Below, piece after piece: positions 56,669 to 64,000 of a stretch of DNA of 64,000 bases (position 1 is its first letter; each line of letters opens with the position of its first letter). The notes under the pieces are model-generated. The model saw nothing but the letters and a program-made list of their open reading frames with translations. It was not told the DNA's origin and did not search any database. A program made the translations under genes and the position numbers. Source of the DNA: Apostichopus japonicus (lineage: Eukaryota > Echinodermata > Holothuroidea > Aspidochirotida > Stichopodidae); assembly GCF_037975245.1 (NCBI RefSeq), contig NC_092574.1:8184213-8248212 (forward strand), read 5' to 3'.

Positions 56669-57042
56669 GTGGCGGAGCGTCCATACAGTCAGGGGGTGGA
56701 TCCCCCCCCCCCCCCGTGACGGACTCAAATGGACTTCTGGCGCCCTTTTCAGCTATTTACCACTTTTTACTCATTCGCGATTATTGACTTTTTTATTGCG
56801 CTCTCATCTACCTATTGACATTTGTCACATTTTGTTGGCGATGACACCTATTTATTCTTCGTTTATCTGCAAATTAGCCAGGCCCTAAAAGGGTCATTTA
56901 CGGCGATCTAGGGAGTATCTTTACTCAAAAAAATTCTGTACGTTCCTCGCCAACCTGTGGTGACGCTCCGCTTAGATAAAGTCGAAAGCGCCCATACACA
57001 CCATTCTCGCCCCCTCTAACCAATACCCATAGCTCCGACACT
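56669..57042. mobile_element. Possible non-autonomous DNA transposon
   Basis: Starts AGTGGCGGAGC and ends GCTCCGACACT, imperfect inverted ends (one mismatch in 11). It includes a 14-base C run at 56702-56715. The block from about 56903 to 56980 (GCGATCTAGGGAG... CGCTCCGCTTAGATA) is the reverse complement of 60970-61045 within the 872-bp element. No target duplication could be seen. Confidence 0.5.
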
Positions 57043-57379
57043 ACTTAGATTGCCACAATGGAGATTGTTTCTATACAAGTAAGGTTAAACTCGTCAATGT
57101 CCCACCCCGCCTCCCTACTCCCTCCTCTTCTAAATATGCTAGACACCAAATACTGGTCACTCGAGCATTCGACTGCCGTTCCTCTTTTAGACATTTATTT
57201 GTCTAATTGAGCCCTCTTCTTTGCCAGTCTGTGAATTATGGAGAGTTACATCTAGCAATGATTTTTATCATGCTAAATTCCCTGCAAGCACTGGGAAAGT
57301 GTAGACTGAAACTACAAAACCCCACACATGGAAAGGAAATAATCAGTGGAGTTTACAGTAGTACATGATAATTTAACCT

Positions 57380-57835
57380 CACTACTAGGCAGCTGCAGAG
57401 TAAGCCAGCAGATGGCTTTCATAACCATCAATGAAAGTTCGAATGCGTTGAAGCAGTTTCTAGCATAAAAGCGGAACTACCATCAAGCATCCAACCTGAA
57501 CAACAGTTCGCAGCAGTATTCGATGATAAGTTGAGATGCCAGGTGAAGTACATCTGGAAATTGACAAAAGCTTCCGACCGACCTTTCCTCCGCCACATCG
57601 GCTCCCGCACGCCATTAAGCCTAAAGTCAAAGTTGAGTTAGATGACTTAGTGATTGAGCAAAGGCGTCGTCACAGCGCCAGTCACAGAGTCCACACAGTG
57701 ATGGGAAAGCCAACTAGTTGTAGCAGAGAAAAAGAACGGCAAGTTTCGCATATAGACCCAAGGCCCCTCAATCAAGCATTAAAGAGAGCACACTACCAAC
57801 TACCTATACCATAGACGATATCTTACCAGACTTCA
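57380..57835 (+). mobile_element. Ty3/gypsy-type reverse transcriptase relic
   Basis: The frame 57536-57814 carries the N-terminal RT phrases GEVHLEIDKS, RLPHAIKPKVKVELDDL and IDPRPLNQALKRAHYQLP, typical of Ty3/gypsy Pol. The middle segment (57658-57750) does not match, and the frame then ends at a TAG. Upstream 57420-57535 has a shifted piece like the protease-RT linker. Gag, protease, RNase H, integrase and LTRs are not visible: a dead internal fragment. Confidence 0.75.
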
Positions 57836-58938
57836 TGTTATGAAGCTAAGCTAGCAAATCTTACGTGATACGCGCTTCCTATAAATAATTATTACACTGC
57901 TAATATACTGCGATAACGATATTTGTTTATAGGCCACTGCAGATCTGGCTGTCTTACAAAATATGAAAGTTAATATTGTCCATCAGTTAAGTTCGTCAAA
58001 TATATTTAAGTCCAGACATTGGACAATAACAACAAACATCCTACTTGAAAAATTGTAAAAGAGCACTATGTTTGTCTTTCTGATATAATATGTAAAAGAA
58101 CATGTGAAAAAATTCAAACAGGAAACAAAATCTGCTGAAAATAGGATATCATATGATAATGATGAAACTGGCAAAACATTGTAGCATCAGATCGCATCTA
58201 AGGACCTTCAATTGTTCAAAAAATTTCAAAGGGGAGGGGGAAACCCTCTCCCCTTGCCATATTGCTAGTCAAACAATTCTTTTCAAATAGAAGCTAAGGT
58301 GGGCTTCTGTAGCGTTTCTGCTCTTGTTATTATCGTGGGGCGGCGGGCTAAGATGCTATGTAGTCTTGGGGCAGCTGTTGAATTAGAAGTAAGATATGTT
58401 GGTAACATATAGGGAATCTATGAAATATGTTGATTCATTTCACAACTTTCAAAACAATGCTGAATGATAAATGAAGTGATACAACTGTCTTAGTACATTT
58501 GCTGTACCCGTAAACTTCAGACAATTGCGTGTATTACCATTTATTTTTCCTAAGAGCAGAAGAAAGGAAACATAGTATGCCACACGGACGGTAGCTTCTT
58601 TTACGTCTTTGGCTTCATCCAGATTCGCGTGACACGGTTTTCTTAGGAACGTCGATCAACACTCAGCCCCCAAAGCTAAATAAGATTTCTCCGTTTGACA
58701 GTGATAGATCCCTTTTTGTAATAGTAACTCAATTTCACTGCAAAACAACAAAAAGTCGAAACTGAAAGAAACTTAGATTTTGGTTAAACAGTACTACATA
58801 GTCCGTTCGTGGCGTGTTTTGTTTTAACTTTTCGAAGACTGATGATTTAATCAATATATACAGATATGTTGGCAAACGGTAGCGATGGGCCACGGCCCGT
58901 ATATTTGAACTTGTATATTTCTTCAATTCATCTGTAGA
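57836..58938. other. Intergenic and 3' side of the transporter gene
   Basis: No coding signal. On the minus strand an AATAAA (plus-strand TTTATT at 58540) is a candidate polyadenylation signal for the transporter, about 400 bases after its stop. Confidence 0.45.
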
Positions 58939-59985
58939 TTATGATTTCCTTTGCTCGTGTACTATCTCTGTATAATCTTCTCGTCGGTTAGGCTGACCAT
59001 CCTTATCATTCCCCTGTTGGTCAAAATAGCCTCTCACTATTATGTAAGCAATGATTGTAATTGTTATAATTGCTCCACCGACCCAAGATAACCAATAGTA
59101 TTTCTGATGCGGTTTATTTGTGACGACGTTCTCAAAAACGTACGTGATTGGTGTATCTAGGTTGACAATTACATTGACAACAAGGACACAATCAAAAGTT
59201 AATGCCTCAATGGTAGAGACAACAGCAATGACACCAAAACAGCTAGCAAGAAAAGTTACCGCTATGACGTCAGCAGAGCTCGGTATTGTCCACTCGCTGT
59301 ACCATGCGCACGTGGCAGTAGAAAAAGTCGTCTGTACGAATGCGTGAGTCAACAGTATTAGCGAAAAATATCCTTTCTTCTCTGATAATTTTCGAATAAA
59401 AATATACCCTAAAGCGACTGATACTGCACTAGCTAGGGCATACAGTTTACCGAAAAACGCTGACTTTGAAAGATCGGACCACGCCACCTGAGAGACGTCG
59501 CCGAATATGGCATCAGTACCGTTTGCGTTTCCTTCGATTGGGAACAGGTAAGGTGGCCTAAGAATCAACTGTTGACCAAAGAATACGAACACGCAAAGTC
59601 CAATTTCTTCCCAACCGAACGGCTCCTTTAGAAAGAAACTCCCAAAGATTCCACAGAATACTATTTCAGAAGCTTGTAGGGCCATCACGTCACCAGCTGT
59701 TGCCATGGCTACACCGTGGTTCTCTAAGATATGGCTTAAAGCCATAAAGAATCCAGCGCATAAGATGTAAAATGTTTCTGCTTTGTTGGGTGGGAGTTCC
59801 GTTCCATTTTTGCGATGCATGAAGACTACCATAGGTAAAAGCAACATCCCAGCGAAAGCAGTAACCTCTCGAAAAGTTAAAAATTCCGTCGCCGCACTCG
59901 TAAATAGAACGTCTCCGGAGTTCGTCAAAGCCACAACCAAAGCTAAAAGTATACCCTTCAGTGTTGCACGCAGCTTATTCGCCAT
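58939..59985 (-). CDS. EamA/SLC35G-type multi-pass transporter, intronless
   Basis: A single 348-codon frame. Ten hydrophobic segments (about residues 8-28, 37-55, 69-87, 97-118, 124-142, 175-198, 205-228, 236-262, 265-288, 297-318) form two five-TM EamA repeats of the drug/metabolite transporter superfamily. The N-terminal TM1-TM3 pattern and GDVMALQASEIVFCGIFGSF resemble the SLC35G group, whose substrates are mostly unknown. NGT sequons occur in two hydrophilic stretches, and the charged tail (GQPNRREDYTEIVHEQRKS) is probably cytosolic. An in-frame TAG lies 9 bases upstream of the ATG (TAG GGT AAG GCG ATG), fixing the start. A retrogene origin is possible, but vertebrate SLC35G genes also have few introns. 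Probable membrane: plasma membrane or Golgi (inferred). Confidence 0.85.
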   Translation of the reverse strand: MANKLRATLKGILLALVVALTNSGDVLFTSAATEFLTFREVTAFAGMLLLPMVVFMHRKNGTELPPNKAETFYILCAGFFMALSHILENHGVAMATAGDVMALQASEIVFCGIFGSFFLKEPFGWEEIGLCVFVFFGQQLILRPPYLFPIEGNANGTDAIFGDVSQVAWSDLSKSAFFGKLYALASAVSVALGYIFIRKLSEKKGYFSLILLTHAFVQTTFSTATCAWYSEWTIPSSADVIAVTFLASCFGVIAVVSTIEALTFDCVLVVNVIVNLDTPITYVFENVVTNKPHQKYYWLSWVGGAIITITIIAYIIVRGYFDQQGNDKDGQPNRREDYTEIVHEQRKS

Positions 59986-60916
59986 CGCCTTACCCTAGCT
60001 GGAATCTCACCTCAGTCAGATACCGCATCTCAGATACTGCAGGATAAAAAGTTTGAACTTCAGAAGCTCGATGATGAACCATTGCATCTTTGGCAGGCTA
60101 ACGATGTAAGGAAATTGGCAATCAGTTTGGTTGGAGATATTTGCGGGTCTAGATTGTCGCATGTTTATTTTGCTGTCAATTGGTTGCGTCACTCTCAGCC
60201 GAGAATACAGTATAGCCTGTCAATCTACAAACGCAGTCGAATAAAAGTAAATTACTAAGGAAAATAGAAAGGTGTAAATGTAAGTGGGCCTGACGTTTCG
60301 ATCCCAGCATGATCTTCTTCAGTTTTTGTTTTACTTTTATTTTGAAAATAGAAAGGGCACAATATGCTAACACAACGCAACCACGTTAAATATTATATTC
60401 AGTGAAATATACCAAGACACTTGTTGAGAGATAACTATCATTCAAATTAGGAGTATTTGCATATGAATATAAAGTATACCAAGTAGGTGGCGCTATATCA
60501 CTACTCAACAAGTTTGGCCAGCAGCGCCCTCGCTTTCATTCAGTAAATTGTAAATATTTGTCCTGCTCGTTATTGGTTTATTCAACTTCAATTTAGTTTC
60601 AGTGACGAACTGCATGGCTTCTTGCATTTGTCTTATCAAGATTTGATTAATGTGTGAGTGAGAGGGCCGGGGGAGGGGGGGGGGTGTACCACTCAAATTC
60701 AGTCTACAAATGTGTGATTTATCCCACAATCTAACAACAATGAGTAGCAGATATTAACTTGTATTATATGACATTGCATTGAAGTGATCACTTGTTTTAT
60801 AGCCTAGCAAATTCTTTTTGTAAGGTCAAAGGCATAATTATCAGGATAAAGGTTGGGTCGTCGGTGGTGAACGTGAAAGGGAATAGCGAGGGGCATGTTA
60901 GAGGAGGGAACAGATA
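59986..60916. other. Region 5' of the transporter gene
   Basis: No gene. It should contain the transporter promoter and 5' UTR; no TATA box is clear. A PLE-like fragment lies at 60260-60345 and a G run at about 60668-60682. Confidence 0.5.
60260..60345 (-). mobile_element. Fragment resembling Penelope-like element / hammerhead-type motif
   Basis: On the minus strand CTGAAGAAGATC...GGGATCGAAACGTCAGG. CTGAAGA (CUGANGA core) and GAAA are separated by a segment whose GATC ends can pair (4 bp), the arrangement of hammerhead stem II. The phrase 'CTGAAGAAG...CGAAACGTCAGG' is common in Penelope-like and related retroelements of aquatic animals (recalled, not searched). Stems I and III are not convincing, so activity is doubtful. 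Confidence 0.4.
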
Positions 60917-60924
60917 GCTAACAT
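60917..60924. repeat. Target site duplication, left
   Basis: GCTAACAT immediately outside the left inverted repeat. Confidence 0.88.
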
Positions 60925-61796
60925 CATGGGCGTCAGCAGGTTTCAGAAAGTGAGGGGGACACTATACTATCTAAGCGGAGCGCCACCATTGGTTGGCGCG
61001 TAGCGTACGAGAAAATTTTGGATACATAAGACCCCCTAGATCGCAGGAGACGGCCTTCCTGAGTCGTTTATAGTTACATCAGAACCAGATCTGTGAGGAG
61101 AAATTTGTCTCACAAAACTAAATTCCAACAGAAAGTACTGGTAGAAAGATGCCGTTCTGACACCATGGGAGACGAATTACACAGCGTCCATCTCAAACGA
61201 AATATTGAAAAAGTTGCGCCGTCACCTCCGGGATGAGTGGAGTGGTATATATAATACATGCATGTAGGTGCGAGACGTCAGTTGTTATGTGCCCAGGTAC
61301 TTTAATAATAATAATCAGAAAAAGGCACCGCGCGCAGAGCGTGTGTAGCGCCTAGCCGGCACTCAACAATAAAGATCTACCATATCCGGCGAATACATGT
61401 ACCCCTATTCGTCCGTCCAGTCCAAGGGACTGGAGGTAGTGATATGAACATAGTAACTCATCACCATCTACCTGTATGGCTTACCTAATCCCTTGGAACC
61501 CATACAAACAACATGTGTGCAAGATTCAATACACTTTCGAATGGTCTCTCCCCCCCCCCCCCCCCGAACGAATTAAATGGGCAGATTTAGGATATTGGGA
61601 GATAAATGATGGTGCAAGTGATAGATAGCAGGGGCCCAGATTTCTTGACCTTAAATAGAAAATCGCGCATATGCATGTGATTTTTTTTAATAACTGCTCT
61701 AAAAAGTGGGTAGGACAAATGATATGATATCCCCTCCACTTTTGAAAGTGGGGGGGGGGGGACATGTCCCCCGTCCCCCACCTGTTGACGCCCATG
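60925..61796. mobile_element. 872-bp non-autonomous DNA transposon (hAT-like), with 8-bp TSD
   Basis: Terminal inverted repeats CATGGGCGTCAGCAGG (60925-60940) and CCTGTTGACGCCCATG (61781-61796) differ by one base. They are flanked on both sides by the identical 8 bases GCTAACAT (60917-60924 and 61797-61804). An 8-bp target duplication is typical of hAT and some P elements. It has no transposase: the ORFs inside are short. Internal C run (61550-61565) and G run (61751-61761). Confidence 0.9.
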
Positions 61797-61804
61797 GCTA
61801 ACAT
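61797..61804. repeat. Target site duplication, right
   Basis: GCTAACAT immediately outside the right inverted repeat, identical to the left copy. Confidence 0.88.
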
Positions 61805-64000
61805 AATAATTCATTTCACTCTTTCAGTACACAAAATCCGATATCATCACATATGATAGTTGCTGGTAGCAGGGGGTGCAACAGCTACCTTGTATTGGGG
61901 GGGGGGGGTGTGCTTTGATATCACGTGATGTCAGGGGCCTACATTTTGCTACAATAGAGGGTGCTTAGATGGTGTTACTCTTTGCAATCTTTTAAACTAA
62001 CAAATTTCAAATGTTTCGTTTGTTCTATAAATACAGTGTTGTGTGTTTATGTACCATACCCTGGGGTTTTTATTTTTTAGAATATACTGTCGTCCAGTGT
62101 TTACATGGTTGTGCCCCCCCCCCCCCCCGGTTGGTTGAGCACATGACTTACATTACAGAGTTCATTGGTTCCAGTCACTCTGCTCTTTCAAATTGTTAAT
62201 AATACACCATAATAAATAATAATCAAGGATTTATAATGCAAACATATCTGGATTTTTAAGCATTCTCTAAATCATTTCTGCTCAATGGTTTATATTTATA
62301 TGTTGCTAAACACAAGGCCTGCATGACCAAAAAGATCACAAAAAAAACAATAAAGATATGTTAGCTTAAATCAATTCCAATTTCAATTTGGAAACGTCCA
62401 AGCGCGACGCGTAAGGGCAATGCTAGAAATGGGCGTGGTTTCTGACATCTCTGAGGCTGCCATTGAGGCTAATGTGTCTGAGTGTTGTATAAAAATTTAA
62501 AAAACTTGGGTTGATGCATAACGATGAATTTTGTATAACTTTTTCACTAAACAAATTCCAGAACTGTAGCAGACAGGGAGAACATCACAAAGTCGGGGGG
62601 GGGGGGGAGGGCATATCCAATGGCACTGCCACTTTGTGAGCGTGAGCAGATCCTGCAAGATTGCAGACGGTACAAAGGTTAAATCAAGTTGTTACTTCAT
62701 TCTGTAGCACCTCCCAGGTTTAAACATTGACTGTGCATGTTGCTATAGAAACAGACAACAAGCGTTTGGATTGCTAATTTATCGTTGCATATATTTAACA
62801 TCACAATTAATGGAAAGAAAAACATGTTGACCAATTTTTAAAGATAGCACACTGCCCTGTTTCCTGTTAGATCACTTTCAGTAAACAATAGGGTATTTTC
62901 TACTCAAGCACCAAGCAAATTATAATAAAAGACACTACTTTACCTATAATAACGTATGGAAGACATTTTTTATGATTCATAAGCATGGATAAAAACAAAC
63001 TTAAACGTGACGATCACCAGACAGAAACCGATCACAAACCTAAATTAGAGTGACGACAGTGAATGTCTACATATCTTAATCGGCAATCAAAAACTGACTC
63101 GGCAATTAGAAAATACATCTCCTCGATAGCAGATGGTATTATTGGCAGGAGATATGGTTTGTACATAACGTAGGTTTATATAGTTTCTGATATTAAATTT
63201 GTGCGGAACTCAATTCAACTTTAAAAAAACATTATATAGTCTTGGGTAATCGGACTTGTGGAGTAATGGTTATGTCATATAGTCTAAGAAGAAGTTTAAG
63301 GTTTGTCTCCGGGGAATCATACTAAATTTCAGGCACTTTTACGTAGTTATAAGAGAAGTAGGTGCGTAGGGTACTACACTGAAACTACACTGTTAGTTCT
63401 GTAAAGTTGTAGAGATGAGGTCTTCAGTGTACTTTAATAACACTGCCAGAGTTTGTTTCATAGTAATTTCATGGTTATTTATGTCGTCTAAAGAAGATGG
63501 TTTGTGGGTACTCAAACTAAATTTGAGTCATTTCATATAGTCTCTGAGAGATTACATATTGGGGAGTAGTCTACTGAAGTTAGCTGTTATTGTTGTACAG
63601 TCTTAAAAGATACGGTTTGTTAACGACCCAAATTGGTTTAAAACATAAAATGATGACATTTCTAGAGCACCTGAACTGAAATACGAGTTCCATTGTAGCA
63701 GTTCGGTAATCTTCCTTAATTCTGGCTTTTGCGAAACTTCTTCGAGATGTTATCACAAGTATTTGAACGATATGTTTAACTGCTTCGATTGTAGCAGTCC
63801 CTGTAATCTTCTGAATTCTGGCTTTTGCGTAACTTCTTCAAGACGTTATCACAAATATGTCATAATTTGAACACGTCTGGTTATGTCAGCCCACTCTCCA
63901 GCATCGACCAGAATTTTACCATAATACGTGATGTTTCCATCCTATCAGTTCCTCGTATTAGTGATACATCATTGATGTACTCCAACTGCCGCTTTGCGGT
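61805..64000. other. Intergenic region to the window end
   Basis: No coding signal. G or C homopolymers at about 61900-61909, 62114-62128 and 62595-62607, and a 96-bp tandem duplication at 63692-63865. The remainder is AT-rich and uninterpretable to me. Confidence 0.6.
63692..63865. repeat. 96-bp tandem duplication
   Basis: ATTGTAGCAGT starts at 63692 and 63788. Both copies continue with GTAATCTTC, ATTCTGGCTTTTGCG, AACTTCTTC and GTTATCACAA. Confidence 0.9.

Larger units (their letters stand above)
53600..57380. other. Intergenic region
   Basis: No supported gene. Contains tandem duplications at 54294-54392 and 55041-55325, C runs at about 54209-54218 and 54972-54983, and a transposon-like element at 56669-57042. 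ORFs up to 73 codons have no domain. Confidence 0.6.

Noticed and set aside
56669..57042. Target site duplication for this element
   Set aside because: Flanks compared by eye (…CTCCCAAC and ACTTAGAT…) do not match at 2, 3, 4 or 8 bases.

Overview
This window is animal nuclear DNA. It is AT-rich, genes are split by introns of several hundred bases to over 8 kb, exons end in GT and begin after AG, and about half of the non-coding sequence I could inspect is repeat-derived. The gene content and the tRNA-type SINEs and satellites fit an invertebrate deuterostome, most likely an echinoderm (possibly a sea cucumber). The lineage is an inference, because no ribosomal or mitochondrial marker is present.

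Three protein genes can be built exon by exon. (1) Minus strand, 28339 down to 1348: the first ten coding exons of a Tec/BTK-family cytoplasmic tyrosine kinase. It has a PH domain, a Btk zinc motif (H-X10-CC-X9-C), a proline-rich linker, SH3, SH2 and the SH2-kinase linker. The kinase domain must lie beyond position 1. (2) Plus strand, 37106 to 52003: a complete sixteen-exon myotubularin (MTMR2/MTM1 group) of 654 residues with PH-GRAM domain, intact CX5R phosphatase motif and C-terminal coiled coil. (3) Minus strand, 59985 to 58939: an intronless ten-TM EamA/SLC35G-type transporter of 348 residues.

Layout: 1-1347, SINE copy, AT microsatellite and flank downstream of the last visible kinase exon. 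1348-28339, Tec-family gene, whose introns carry a 13-bp satellite, a ~118-bp satellite, 27-bp and 58-bp arrays, a LINE 3' remnant and two tRNA-derived SINEs. 28340-37105, head-to-head intergenic space with LINE remnants and an old dispersed tandem repeat. 37106-52003, myotubularin gene, with a duplicated 5' splice site after exon 11 and a duplicated minus-strand coding relic in intron 14. 52004-58938, 3' UTR and intergenic DNA with a nested 12-bp/95-107-bp satellite and a Ty3/gypsy RT relic. 58939-59985, transporter. 59986-64000, PLE-like fragment and an 872-bp non-autonomous DNA transposon with 8-bp target duplication.

Two genes have linked biochemistry. Tec-family PH domains read PI(3,4,5)P3 at the plasma membrane, while myotubularins remove the 3-phosphate from PI3P and PI(3,5)P2 on endosomes. 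They are divergently placed about 8.8 kb apart; no co-regulation can be shown from sequence alone. No operon, CRISPR, prokaryotic defence system or other clearly novel gene system was seen. The unusual signals are structural: nested satellites, a splice-site duplication, a compact transposon and a SINE with direct terminal repeats.
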